Shown here: positions 33,868 to 41,845 of the stretch, piece after piece | Layout: each line of letters starts with the position of its first letter | How positions within the stretch are numbered: the first letter of the stretch is position 1 | From: Parageobacillus caldoxylosilyticus NBRC 107762 | GTDB lineage: Bacteria; Bacillota; Bacilli; Bacillales; Anoxybacillaceae | Assembly (NCBI RefSeq): GCF_000632715.1 | Contig: NZ_BAWO01000018.1 | Coordinates: 1 to 41,845 of the forward strand | Length of the DNA stretch: 41,845 bases | Direction: 5' to 3' | The notes under the pieces: model-generated | The model's database searches: none | Seen by the model: only the letters and a program-made list of their open reading frames with translations | What the model was told of the DNA's origin: nothing | Program-made: the position numbers and the translations under genes

Positions 33868-34239
33868 TTATCCGTCAGCGTTGGCTATCAAAAAGCTTCG
33901 CAGCACAACGGCATGATTGCATTCTTGATCCTTCGCCCCGTAAAGGAGGGTTACTTTTTCTTTTTTTGCCATCGCCATCAGTTCCCTGACCAGCATTTGT
34001 TTTTGTTCCTCCGTTTCCAGCTCCGTCACATAACGCTTTGAAAATTCTTGAAACCGCTCCCGTTTATGGCCAAACCATTTTCTAAGTTCGGTGCTTGGGG
34101 CAATCTCTTTCATCCACAGATCAATTTTTGCTTCCGTTTTCGAGATGCCTCTTGGCCAAATCCGGTCAATCAAAATTCGTTTTCCATCTTTTGAATCATA
34201 CGGTTCATAAATTCGTTTTAAACCATAATCTCCGGCCAT
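33868..34239 (-). CDS. DUF488 family protein (YeaO-like)
   Basis: A 123-aa soluble protein with the family core KRIYEPYDSKDGKRILIDRI, WPRGISKTEA and LWMKEIAPSTELRKWFGH, and a C-terminal VTLLYGAKDQECNHAVVL. Length fits DUF488 of the YeaO type. The start at 34239 follows GAGGGAG; an in-frame extension to 34479 runs through non-conserved sequence and is rejected. The biochemical function is unknown. It is placed directly before the macro-domain gene on the same strand. Confidence 0.88.
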   Translation of the reverse strand: MAGDYGLKRIYEPYDSKDGKRILIDRIWPRGISKTEAKIDLWMKEIAPSTELRKWFGHKRERFQEFSKRYVTELETEEQKQMLVRELMAMAKKEKVTLLYGAKDQECNHAVVLRSFLIANADG

Positions 34240-34543
34240 TCCACCCACTCCCTCTTCAAACCCTCTTAAAATTATCATAGCGCATCTTTCCCAAAACAAA
34301 AAGGGAAGCAATCTCTCTGTTTGACCGGATCGCATTCCGGTAAATACAAAATGTTCAATCAATATATCTAACAAATCCAGCAGAAAAATAGCCGGACTTG
34401 TGAGAGGAGGAACACCCTCTCCCGTCCGACGCTCGCTCTCATTCCCATAGCTGAAAGCTAAAGGTTTTCTCGTTTGCATTCTATAAAGTATCCATTTAGC
34501 CGCCGACTGGCTGCCAAGAAACAGGCACCCATAAAATCTTCCA
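34240..34543. other. Gene-free interval with a two-part inverted repeat
   Basis: CGGAC...GAGAGG (34393-34407) pairs with CCTCTC...GTCCG (34416-34428) around an eight-base loop. The open frame across it (to 34479) starts MQTRKPLAFSYGNESERRTG and looks unlike the DUF488 core. The layout resembles the structured right ends of IS200/IS605 elements as I remember them, but no tnpA or tnpB is present. Treat as a possible element scar. Confidence 0.35.
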
Positions 34544-35875
34544 TCAGCTCTCTGGCTCGGCAGGCGCCTGCGGCTTTACCTTCCGCAAAAAGAAAATGCC
34601 AAGGAGCACCATCACCAAAAGCGTCCCCATCGCCAACCGATTGGCAATGTTTCCATATGAATGAAAAACGAGGGTAATGCTTCCGTAAATCGCCGGACCG
34701 ACGATGGCCGACACTTTTCCGGAAAACGCGAACAGCCCGAAAAATTGCCCTTGCTTGTCTTGCGGCGAAAGTTCGACAATATACGTTCTCGAAGTGACCC
34801 ACATCGCTCCTAAACTGACGCCGAACAAACTTCCGGCGATCCAAAAAGACAGCTTGGAAAAAGCAAGCGCCCCTATCGCCAGAGCGACGCACATCAGGAT
34901 GCCGACATACAAAACCGCTTTTTTTGCCCCTTTGCTTCTCGTAATATAGCCAAACAAAAAGGAACCGATAATGCTAGAAACAGTGGAAACTAAATATAAA
35001 AGGATAAATTCCCCCGCCGTAAACCCGGCAATGGCCTTGGCATAAACGGACATGATGGCGATCGTCGTCGCCACCGCATCATTCAAAAAGAAATAAGCAA
35101 TCATGAAAGTAAAAATGTTTTGATACTTTTTCATTTCTTTCAACGTCGCATAAATATCCCGATAGCCCGCAAAAAATCCGGCCTTTCGCTTGAGCAGAGC
35201 GGCTTCTTCTTTGACAAAGAAAAAAAGCGGCAAAGAAAAGAGGAGAAACAAAAGGGCGCTTGGAATAAAAGCACGGTAGTAATCCTTTTCGCCAACAAAC
35301 GGATACACGGCAAGCCCGACAAGCGTTCCAACATACCCGACGGCAACGCCAAAACCGGAGATGAGTGGAATTTCCTGTTTATTCCCCAAACTGGAAATCA
35401 TGGAATCGTAAAACACGAGGCTCGAATGGTAAAAAAACTTGGCTGCGACAAATAAAAGCACGGTGATGACAAAAGACGCCGGCAATCCAAACATGAAATC
35501 CGCACGGTTCGAATATCCGGCAACGCCCATAAGCAACGTCGCCGCAACCGAAAGAGACGTAAAGATCCCAAGCCATTTCTTTCTTCTCCCAGTCCGGTCA
35601 ATCCATGTGCCGTATAAAGGAGAAAATACGACTAAAAAGAAAGAGGCCAACGCATTCGCATACGAAATAAATGTACTGGCTATCTGGTTCAAGCTCTCGC
35701 TTTTTCCCACCGTTTCCGAAACATAAAGCGGGAAAAAAATCGTATTCACATTCGAAGAAAAAATCGTATTCGCAAAATCATACAATGCCCACGATAAAAC
35801 CGGCAAAGAAACATACAGTTTCCAGCCCGGCCGCCTCTTTGTTTCAAAAGACAAGGCTTCTCCTATCTTTTCCAC
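34544..35875 (-). CDS. UMF1-family MFS transporter (Atg22-like, YxiO-like)
   Basis: A 443-aa polytopic protein with about 12 membrane segments. It starts with a cytoplasmic stretch MEKIGEALSFETKRRPGWK then the UMF1 hallmark WALYDFANTIFSSNVNTIFF near residue 30 and the MFS loop GTWIDRTGRRKKW near 91. The later SLGAMWVTSRTYIVELSP is also typical of the family. Yeast Atg22 exports vacuolar amino acids; bacterial members have no agreed substrate. No partner genes are evident. A GGGAAG site precedes the ATG. Confidence 0.88.
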   Translation of the reverse strand: MEKIGEALSFETKRRPGWKLYVSLPVLSWALYDFANTIFSSNVNTIFFPLYVSETVGKSESLNQIASTFISYANALASFFLVVFSPLYGTWIDRTGRRKKWLGIFTSLSVAATLLMGVAGYSNRADFMFGLPASFVITVLLFVAAKFFYHSSLVFYDSMISSLGNKQEIPLISGFGVAVGYVGTLVGLAVYPFVGEKDYYRAFIPSALLFLLFSLPLFFFVKEEAALLKRKAGFFAGYRDIYATLKEMKKYQNIFTFMIAYFFLNDAVATTIAIMSVYAKAIAGFTAGEFILLYLVSTVSSIIGSFLFGYITRSKGAKKAVLYVGILMCVALAIGALAFSKLSFWIAGSLFGVSLGAMWVTSRTYIVELSPQDKQGQFFGLFAFSGKVSAIVGPAIYGSITLVFHSYGNIANRLAMGTLLVMVLLGIFFLRKVKPQAPAEPES

Positions 35876-36158
35876 CGCGCTTCCCCCATTCTTTCGGTTA
35901 TGGAACGGTCGGCAAACCGCCTATTCTAATATATTAGGTTACTTCACATATTTGGTGATTTTGTTTAATTGATGTAAATAAATTTTTATCTTTTTTTACG
36001 AAAGAACTCCTTCTCCAACTTTCGAAAAACGACGTTTGTATTTTTTGAATATACATAATATTTTAAAAAATTATCACATATTTGTGTATCATCATCGTTT
36101 TCCGCTAATGAATGGTGGGAGATCCAGCCGGCAATTGCCTCATCACATATATACATCC

Positions 36159-36480
36159 CTATTCATCAAAAGAAACCGCCAAACGCTCGATAGAAAACAC
36201 CCGCAACCACCGCCTTTGGTTAGCCAAATCGAGTAGGAAAGGGTGACTAACTCTCGGCCTCTTAACACTACCTTGATATACGGCGGTTCCATTCAGTTTG
36301 ATGAGGCGCGTCGGGGCGGCCGGGCGGCCACATACTTCAATGACTTCTTTGACGGAATAGCCTTCGACAAGGGACAGGCGCTTATACATTAGAGCTGTTG
36401 AACTCTGATTCTCTTGCTTAACCTTATACTGTCTACTTTTCCGACCGCAATGCACAGGCACCAAACCCAAAAGTGGGCTA
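36159..36480 (-). pseudogene. Possible IS630-type transposase remnant
   Basis: The minus strand reads LVPVHCGRKSRQYKVKQENQ, SSTALMYKRLSLVEGYSVKE, VIEVCGRPAAPTRL. The central part resembles the N-terminal helix-turn-helix of IS630-like transposases (..RL..L..GYSVKE.A...G), after which similarity fades and no catalytic domain follows. There are no terminal repeats that I can see. The remaining upstream sequence, 35876-36158, is AT-rich and holds no gene. Low confidence. Confidence 0.35.
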
Positions 36481-36484
36481 TAAT
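36479..36484 (+). promoter_or_regulatory. Predicted -10 of the PrpR-like regulator gene
   Basis: A perfect TATAAT lies 43 bases before the ATG. No good -35 is found 16-18 bases upstream, so this may be a weak or activated promoter. Confidence 0.45.
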
Positions 36485-36526
36485 GAATGGTAGTGAAATA
36501 CAAAACGAGATGGGTGATTGATAAAC

Positions 36527-38302
36527 ATGAAAATAAAAACATTATTTATTGCTCCCTACCCTGGCTTAAAAGAATTAGCCTTAACTCTTGCCAAAGAGCA
36601 ACAGTCACTGGACATTACAGTGGTACAAGGAGATTTGCAAGAGGCTATTCCTATTGTGAAACAATATGAAAAAAAAGGTTACGATATCATTATCAGCCGT
36701 GGCGGCACCGCACAGCTACTGCGCCAACATACATCGTTGCCAATCATTGAAATAAAAGTATCAGGCTACGACATATTACGTATATTGACATTAGTCAAAG
36801 ACTATAGCGCACACCCCCGTATTATTGGATTCCCTAACATATGTCAAGGATTTGTTTCTGTATCCAATCTTTTAGGTGTCCATATTCCTTATACCATTAT
36901 CCATGATCAAGAAGAGGTAGCTGAGGCAGTCCAACAAGCTAAAGCCGACGGCGCCCAGACTATTATCGGAGACACGATCACCTGCAAGACGGCAGAAGCA
37001 TACGGACTTCAGAGTATATTAATCACCTCAGGCAAGGAATCCGTCCTTGAGGCATTTGAACAAGCAAAACAAACATATCAAATCATGAAAAATGCGGCGA
37101 AACAGGTAAATTTATATAAACAATTACTACAGAAAACAAAAATCCCTATAGCTATTTATAACGAAAATGGCTCCATCCAGTTTGTCAGTTCATCCTTTCA
37201 AAAAATATTGGCATTTATGAAAAACAATTCAGATGAATCGTCCATTTATGCGTATTTTCCGTTTCTCGACAATGCGTACAAACAATTATGCCAAGAAATA
37301 GAACCTATTGAAATACAGTATACTTACGCAATCAATGATGAATGGGTGCAATTGCGGCAAGGATATCTGAAAACTGATCAAAACGAAAGCCAATATTATT
37401 TGCGTTTTTCCGAAAAAGAAGATAATCAGGAAGAATACGGCCTATCGGTTACCGCCATGCGGCCCATTATGACGTCATTTTCACAGATTGTTGGAAATAG
37501 CCAACCTATTCAGATGGTTATTCATCAAGCGGAAAAAGCTGCGATGCATAATGAACCATTAGCGTTATACGGAGAAAAGGGGACTGGAAAAAAAACACTA
37601 GCTGGGATTATTCATTGTGAGAGCAAGCAAAAAGACGAGTTTTTATTGCTCGTCCGCATCCTCGCAGATTATCGCGAGATTATTGACCATCTCAAACCCA
37701 TTTTAGCTCATTCGGAAAAAGGGACATGTGTCTTACAAGGAGTCGAACATCTGCGATTAGAACATCAAGATGATGTAGCCCAACTGATTCATGAGACAAA
37801 AACACGTACTATTTTTTTATTTGAGGACAGCCCAATTAATTTATTACGACAAAAAAAATTATCCCCTCACCTTTTTAAACAATTTAAACAAAACCAAATT
37901 CGGTTACCATCCTTAAAAGAATATATGGAAGATTTAGATGAATATGTTCGAAAGTTTATTGCGCAATATAACGTCAAATATGGAAAGCAAATCGTAGGTG
38001 TACACGAAGAGACGCTAAAGTGGCTGTATAACCGCAATTGGCAAGGCAACTTACAAGAATTAAGCCACGTGATCGAACAAGCCATTCAGGTTGCCAATCA
38101 CGAGTATATCAGTAAAGAAGATTTAAACAACATTTTTAAAAATATAGAACCAGGTTATTCATTAATTGATTTAAATAAACCGTTGGCCGAGATCGAAAAG
38201 GACATTATTTGGAAAGTACTTCAAGAAGAGGAAATGAATCAGACAAAGGCAGCAAAAAGATTAGGAATTAACAGAAGTACACTATGGAGGAAACTGAAAT
38301 AA
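36527..38302 (+). CDS. PrpR_N/PAS/AAA+/Fis regulator with degenerate sigma-54 domain
   Basis: A 591-aa regulator. Residues about 5-185 match the PrpR N-terminal sensor (RGGTAQLLRQ, SGYDILRIL, GDTITCKTAE). Residues 205-300 look like PAS. Residues 318-520 match the sigma-54 AAA+ domain: SFSQIVGNS, Walker A GEKGTGKKT (349-357), LPSLKEYMEDL and NWQGNLQEL. The C-terminus is a Fis-type helix-turn-helix (TKAAKRLGINRSTLWRKLK). GAFTGA is absent and the segment that should carry it is shortened; the Walker B position reads GTCVLQGVEHL without the two acids. It therefore probably does not activate sigma-54. ATG 36527 is preferred to an in-frame TTG at 36518. It likely controls the kinase-dehydrogenase operon immediately downstream. 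Confidence 0.85.
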   Translation: MKIKTLFIAPYPGLKELALTLAKEQQSLDITVVQGDLQEAIPIVKQYEKKGYDIIISRGGTAQLLRQHTSLPIIEIKVSGYDILRILTLVKDYSAHPRIIGFPNICQGFVSVSNLLGVHIPYTIIHDQEEVAEAVQQAKADGAQTIIGDTITCKTAEAYGLQSILITSGKESVLEAFEQAKQTYQIMKNAAKQVNLYKQLLQKTKIPIAIYNENGSIQFVSSSFQKILAFMKNNSDESSIYAYFPFLDNAYKQLCQEIEPIEIQYTYAINDEWVQLRQGYLKTDQNESQYYLRFSEKEDNQEEYGLSVTAMRPIMTSFSQIVGNSQPIQMVIHQAEKAAMHNEPLALYGEKGTGKKTLAGIIHCESKQKDEFLLLVRILADYREIIDHLKPILAHSEKGTCVLQGVEHLRLEHQDDVAQLIHETKTRTIFLFEDSPINLLRQKKLSPHLFKQFKQNQIRLPSLKEYMEDLDEYVRKFIAQYNVKYGKQIVGVHEETLKWLYNRNWQGNLQELSHVIEQAIQVANHEYISKEDLNNIFKNIEPGYSLIDLNKPLAEIEKDIIWKVLQEEEMNQTKAAKRLGINRSTLWRKLK

Positions 38303-38337
38303 TGTTGCATTATGCAACATTATTTCAGTTTTTTTAT
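38291..38337 (+). terminator. Terminator overlapping the regulator stop codon
   Basis: Arms of 20 bp (38291-38310 and 38312-38331) are perfectly complementary with a single central T, followed by seven T. The left arm covers the last codons and stop of the regulator. Confidence 0.92.
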
Positions 38338-38355
38338 TATAAATCAAAAATACTG

Positions 38356-38384
38356 TTGATAAATAAAACATAATTAAATAAAAT
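38356..38384 (+). promoter_or_regulatory. Predicted sigma-A promoter of the threonate/erythronate operon
   Basis: TTGATA (38356-38361) and TAAAAT (38379-38384) are exactly 17 bases apart. No sigma-54 -24/-12 element is visible between the regulator and this operon. Confidence 0.65.
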
Positions 38385-38389
38385 AAAAA

Positions 38390-38404
38390 ATGTAAGCGAT
38401 TTCT
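38390..38404. promoter_or_regulatory. Consensus cre (CcpA) site
   Basis: ATGTAAGCGATTTCT fits every defined position of WTGNAANCGNWNNCW. It covers the predicted start of transcription (near 38391), where CcpA binding represses. Confidence 0.7.
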
Positions 38405-38465
38405 ATATTCAGATTTTATAAAATTGTTTCATTTTTAAACATGAGTGTAAGGGGGAGAAGAAAAA

Positions 38466-39428
38466 ATGAAAATCAAGGCAACGTTGGATCGTATCCCAGG
38501 CGGAATGATGATCGTTCCACTAATTTTGGGGGCAATCATCAACACATTGTTTCCGACCGCATCGAAGACATTCGGTTCGTTCACAGGTGCACTACTGACA
38601 GGAGCGTTACCAATCCTCGCTGTATTCTATGTGTGCATGGGGGCAACGATTGATTTTAAAGCCACTCCGTACATCCTTAAAAAAGGAGGCGTGTTACTCC
38701 TCAGCAAAGTAGGCATCGCAGCAATAATCGGGATCATTGCCGCCCGCTTCCTTGGGGAAGGGATGATCAGCGGAGGGGTGTTTGCAGGTTTGTCAGTGTT
38801 GGCGATCGTAGCAGCCATGAACGACACAAACGGCGGGTTGTACATGGCGTTGATGGGACAGTTTGGTAGAAAAGAGGACGTCGCAGCTTATTCGATCATG
38901 AGTTTGGAATCGGGACCGTTCTTTACGATGGTAACACTTGGGGTAGCAGGGCTTTCCGCGTTTCCTTGGCAAACGTTGGTAGGAGCGATTTTGCCGTTGG
39001 TAATCGGAATGATCCTTGGCAATTTGGATCGGGAGTTACGCGAATTTCTCGGTCGCGCAGTGCCAGTGTTAGTTCCATTTTTTGCGTTCGCACTAGGGGC
39101 TGGGCTGAACTTGCAGAACGTGTGGAAAGCGGGGCTCGCAGGAATTTTGCTAGGAATCACGGTCGTGCTCGTAACAGGTACGGTGCTTTGGATAGTTGAC
39201 CGGTTGACCGGCGGCAATGGGGTAGCCGGACTGGCGGCCGCTTCGACAGCAGGCAATGCGGCGGGTGTCCCTGCGGCAGTTGCGGCAGCCAACTCTGCGT
39301 ATGCTCCGGTAGCTCCTGCAGCCACTGCATTGGTCGCTTCCTGTGTCATCGTCACCGCCATCTTGGTGCCAATCGTCACTGCTTGGTGGGCAAAACGAGT
39401 CGGGGCAGGCGACCAGGCAACCGTTTGA
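38466..39428 (+). CDS. kdgT: 2-keto-3-deoxygluconate permease family transporter
   Basis: A 320-aa, about ten-span carrier of the KdgT family ([20 protein letters not shown] at the N-terminus, [16 protein letters not shown] near residue 119, [20 protein letters not shown] near 258). Family members co-transport 2-keto-3-deoxygluconate with H+. Here it is the first gene of an operon with a DUF1537 kinase and a PdxA-type dehydrogenase and no KDG kinase or aldolase, so the real cargo is more likely a four-carbon sugar acid. GGGGGAG precedes the ATG. GC is higher than in the regulator gene, suggesting the two came together from different sources. Confidence 0.9.
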   Translation: MKIKATLDRIPGGMMIVPLILGAIINTLFPTASKTFGSFTGALLTGALPILAVFYVCMGATIDFKATPYILKKGGVLLLSKVGIAAIIGIIAARFLGEGMISGGVFAGLSVLAIVAAMNDTNGGLYMALMGQFGRKEDVAAYSIMSLESGPFFTMVTLGVAGLSAFPWQTLVGAILPLVIGMILGNLDRELREFLGRAVPVLVPFFAFALGAGLNLQNVWKAGLAGILLGITVVLVTGTVLWIVDRLTGGNGVAGLAAASTAGNAAGVPAAVAAANSAYAPVAPAATALVASCVIVTAILVPIVTAWWAKRVGAGDQATV

Positions 39429-39446
39429 TGTACGGAGGGAGACAAG

Positions 39447-40748
39447 ATGAACAAACTAGCAATTATTGCCGATGACTTGACCGGTGCTTCCGATTCCGGG
39501 GTACAATTCGCCAGAAAGGGGCTTGTCACGCAGGTCTTGTTTGATCTGACCGGACTGTCCGGCAAGCGGGAAGCAGAGGTAATCGTGGTTGACACCGATA
39601 GCCGAGCGCTTCCCGCTCTTGATGCATACCGACAGGTACAGGATGCAGCGAAAACATTACAAGAAATGGGTTTTAACCACCTGTACAAAAAAATCGATTC
39701 CACCCTCAGGGGAAATATAGGAGCGGAAATCGATGCCATTTATGATACAATAAAACCGACATTTATGATTATTGCACCGGGTTATCCTAAAAACGGGAGA
39801 ACCATTTATAAAGGGTATCATTTTTTACACGATACATTGCTACATGAGACAGAATTATCACGAGATCCGAAATGTCCGATAAAAGAATCTTATGTTCCCA
39901 GTTTAATTGCCAAGCAGACGAAGCGCCCCATAGGGCTGATTGACTATCAAACACTTCGTCTCGGATTTGACAAAGTCAAAGAACAGCTCGATCATTATCG
40001 GGCAAACGGTATTCCTTACATCGTCTTTGACTCCTTAAGCGAGGAAGATTTACAGCGCATCGTCCGATACGTGTGCCGTATCAATGAAAAAGTCGTATGG
40101 GTCGGGTCGGCAGGTCTTGCCAATTATCTTCCCGAAGCATATCACCTGCAAAAATCAAAAAAAGCGACCATGATTGAGCCAAGCGAGCGGCCCATCCTGC
40201 TAGTCGTAGGCAGTGTGAGCCAAGTATCCCGCAAACAGCTCGATCGTGCCCTTTCTTTAAAAAACGTGAAAGGAATACAGATAGATTCCGTAAAACTCGT
40301 AAGCGATAACCAGTCCCGTTATGAGGAAATGGAAAAGGCCCTTCACCAGGCAGAAAACTGGGCAAAACAAGGATACCATATTGCCCTCTATTCCTCTGCT
40401 TCACCAAATGAAATAAAACAGGCGCAGGAAATAGGCGAAGCGAAGGGATTAGGCGCAATAGAAATAAGCAATTTCATCGCTCAAAATTTAGGAGAGGTTG
40501 CTTCTACATTGATCAACAAGGGCTATTTTAGAGGGATGATATTAACAGGCGGCGATACTGCGAAACACGTATGCAATAAAGTTGGGGCTACGGGTTTTGA
40601 ATTGCTAGACGAAGTGGAAACAGGAGTGCCAATAGCGAAATTAATTCATGACTCAGGGATGTATGTAGTGACAAAAGCGGGAGCCTTTGGTTCGGAAAAT
40701 ACATTTATTCAAGCCATTCACCAATTACAAGGAGTAGATGTCAAATGA
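39447..40748 (+). CDS. Four-carbon acid sugar kinase (DUF1537), threonate/erythronate kinase candidate
   Basis: A 433-aa two-domain kinase. The N-terminal acid-sugar-binding domain begins LAIIADDLTGASDSGVQFAR with the conserved DDLTGA, and KKIDSTLRGN near residue 71. The C-terminal nucleotide-binding domain has GGDTAKHVCNKVGATGFEL near 370 and the glycine-rich KAGAFGSENTF near 410. Characterised family members phosphorylate D-threonate, D-erythronate or related acids at O4. It is 18 bases after the permease gene and its stop overlaps the start of the PdxA-type gene, so product and next enzyme are directly linked. Threonate and erythronate kinases are not separable here. Confidence 0.92.
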   Translation: MNKLAIIADDLTGASDSGVQFARKGLVTQVLFDLTGLSGKREAEVIVVDTDSRALPALDAYRQVQDAAKTLQEMGFNHLYKKIDSTLRGNIGAEIDAIYDTIKPTFMIIAPGYPKNGRTIYKGYHFLHDTLLHETELSRDPKCPIKESYVPSLIAKQTKRPIGLIDYQTLRLGFDKVKEQLDHYRANGIPYIVFDSLSEEDLQRIVRYVCRINEKVVWVGSAGLANYLPEAYHLQKSKKATMIEPSERPILLVVGSVSQVSRKQLDRALSLKNVKGIQIDSVKLVSDNQSRYEEMEKALHQAENWAKQGYHIALYSSASPNEIKQAQEIGEAKGLGAIEISNFIAQNLGEVASTLINKGYFRGMILTGGDTAKHVCNKVGATGFELLDEVETGVPIAKLIHDSGMYVVTKAGAFGSENTFIQAIHQLQGVDVK

Positions 40749-41740
40749 AACCTGTTATCGGAATAACGATGGGAGACGCTGCCGGTATAGGACCGGAGAT
40801 TATTGTCAAAGCTCTCCAAAACACCTCCATCTATGAACAGTGCAACCCTTTAGTCATAGGGGATGCAAAAATATTAGAACGGGCAGCTCGAATTACGAAT
40901 TCTAGACTGACCATTAACCCTATTTCAGACATAAAGGAAGCAACTTACCAATACGGTACGATTGATTGCATCGATTTAGACTTGCTTCCTGCCGATTTGC
41001 CTTTTGGCCAAGTATCAGCGGCTGCCGGAGATGCTGCATTCCAATTCTTAAAACGCGCAATCGAATTAGCGAAAAACGGGGATATTCAGGCAATTTGTAC
41101 AGCTCCTTTAAATAAAGAAGCACTACACAAAGGCGGACATCTATACCCAGGACACACAGAAATTTTGGCCGATTTAACAGGCACTAAAGATTATGCAATG
41201 ATGTTATCTTCCCCAAAACTTAAAGTCATTCATATTACCACCCATGTCGGGTTAATTAAAGCGATTGAAATGATTAATCCTGAACGAACCTACAAAGTCA
41301 TTAAACTGGCTCACGAAACGTTGACAAGAGCGGGAAAAGAAAATCCAAGCATCGCCGTGTGCGGCATTAATCCTCATGCTGGAGAAAACGGACTGTTTGG
41401 CAATGGAGAGGAAGAGGAAAAGCTCATTCCTGGCATCCTTAAAGCCCAATTAGAAGGAATCAATGTAACTGGACCGTACCCGGCAGATACGTTATTTTAC
41501 CGTGCGGTACGCGGAGATTTTGATATTGTTGTAGCTTGCTACCATGACCAAGGGCACGCCCCTATTAAAGTGTTAGGATTAGAAGCCGGAGTAAACATTA
41601 CCGTCGGCCTCAAAGGCGGCATCATCCGCACATCTGTCGATCATGGAACAGCCTTTGATATCGCCGGGAAAAATTTAGCAGACGAACGAAGCATGATTGA
41701 AGCCATTCGCGTGGCTGTTGAACTGGCTCCGAAAGTTTGA
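40745..41740 (+). CDS. pdxA2: PdxA2-type 4-phospho-threonate/erythronate dehydrogenase
   Basis: A 331-aa metal- and NAD-dependent oxidative decarboxylase of the PdxA family. It opens GITMGDAAGIGPEIIVKAL, has the metal ligands in HTEILADL near residue 138, near HITTHVGL and in CYHDQGHAPIK near 265, and ends with the SVDHGTAFDIAG motif. PdxA proper makes a pyridoxal precursor, but copies paired with DUF1537 kinases oxidise 4-phospho-D-threonate or -erythronate to dihydroxyacetone phosphate plus CO2. The ATG overlaps the kinase stop by four bases (ATGA). It is the last gene of the operon in the window; only a weak GCCG/CGGC hairpin follows. Confidence 0.92.
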   Translation: MKPVIGITMGDAAGIGPEIIVKALQNTSIYEQCNPLVIGDAKILERAARITNSRLTINPISDIKEATYQYGTIDCIDLDLLPADLPFGQVSAAAGDAAFQFLKRAIELAKNGDIQAICTAPLNKEALHKGGHLYPGHTEILADLTGTKDYAMMLSSPKLKVIHITTHVGLIKAIEMINPERTYKVIKLAHETLTRAGKENPSIAVCGINPHAGENGLFGNGEEEEKLIPGILKAQLEGINVTGPYPADTLFYRAVRGDFDIVVACYHDQGHAPIKVLGLEAGVNITVGLKGGIIRTSVDHGTAFDIAGKNLADERSMIEAIRVAVELAPKV

Positions 41741-41845
41741 ATATAACGCCGTTTTTCGGCAAGTCCCTGTTCTTTTACCAATGTCATGTTTTCAAAGCCA
41801 AATGCCTGAGGAGACTGCGCACCGATCCGAAAAACATAAGACTAT

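Noticed and set aside
38303-38465. Search for a sigma-54 (-24/-12) promoter after the PrpR-like regulator
   Set aside because: No TGGCAC-N5-TTGC-like element; a sigma-A promoter with 17-base spacing is present instead.
38888-39739. Long minus-strand open frame (283 codons)
   Set aside because: It lies antisense to the KdgT-family gene and the start of the kinase gene; composition is low-complexity Ala/Pro/Thr and there is no ribosome site.
41741-41845. Minus-strand open frame entering from the right edge, including QAFGFENMTLVKEQGLAEKR
   Set aside because: It may be the end of a gene outside the window, but it runs on into pdxA2 antisense and cannot be judged from about 100 bases.
1-41845. 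tRNA, rRNA, CRISPR array, phage or integrase genes
   Set aside because: None seen on either strand; repeats found are terminators, operators or isolated dyads.

Overview
The window looks like a chromosome segment of a thermophilic Bacillaceae, most likely Geobacillus or Parageobacillus. This is inferred from strong GGAGG-type ribosome sites, GTG/TTG starts, mixed GC content, and a 409-residue L-carbamoylase next to an M20 amidohydrolase, a pairing I recall from Geobacillus stearothermophilus. I see no rRNA, tRNA, CRISPR array or intact insertion sequence. Most of the window is catabolic accessory modules, each with its own transporter and often its own regulator.

Layout. (1) 1-2.7 kb: a Gfo/Idh/MocA oxidoreductase, a 42-aa membrane peptide, a VanZ-family protein and ribokinase. 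(2) 2.8-6.7 kb, plus strand: DUF3870, a DUF819 membrane carrier, L-Ala-D/L-Glu epimerase YkfB and the NlpC/P60 endopeptidase YkfC, which fits a murein-peptide scavenging unit. Its 5' leader is almost entirely one 25-bp hairpin, and a terminator sits after the first gene. (3) 6.8-12.5 kb, minus strand: L-carbamoylase, M20 amidohydrolase, DUF3311 protein and sodium:solute symporter in one operon, with a winged-helix regulator just upstream. (4) 12.6-17.7 kb, minus strand: UDP-glucose dehydrogenase, BrnQ with a CodY-like box, one uncertain ORF, and a secreted SH3-repeat amidase.

(5) 17.9-19.5 kb, minus strand: a radical SAM/SPASM peptide maturase followed by a 28-codon ORF with a near-perfect Shine-Dalgarno and a terminator, a candidate RiPP pair. 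(6) 20.0-20.5 kb: a P-loop kinase-like protein. (7) 20.8-30.9 kb: a beta-mannoside locus with a DUF1861 protein, GH2 beta-mannosidase, sugar ABC transporter (two permeases and a lipoprotein), GH130 enzyme and a divergent LacI-type regulator. The motif TGTAAYGTTACA recurs at its intergenic regions.

(8) 31.1-35.9 kb, minus strand: a single-chain DUF262/DUF1524 (GmrSD-like) nuclease candidate, a macro-domain protein, a DUF488 protein and a UMF1-type MFS transporter. (9) 36.1-41.7 kb, plus strand: a degraded transposase-like stretch, a PrpR_N/PAS/AAA+/Fis regulator whose sigma-54 contact loop and Walker B acids are missing, and an operon of KdgT-family permease, DUF1537 kinase and PdxA-type dehydrogenase. 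This last set is the known kinase-dehydrogenase core for D-threonate or D-erythronate catabolism, with a consensus cre site at the predicted transcription start.
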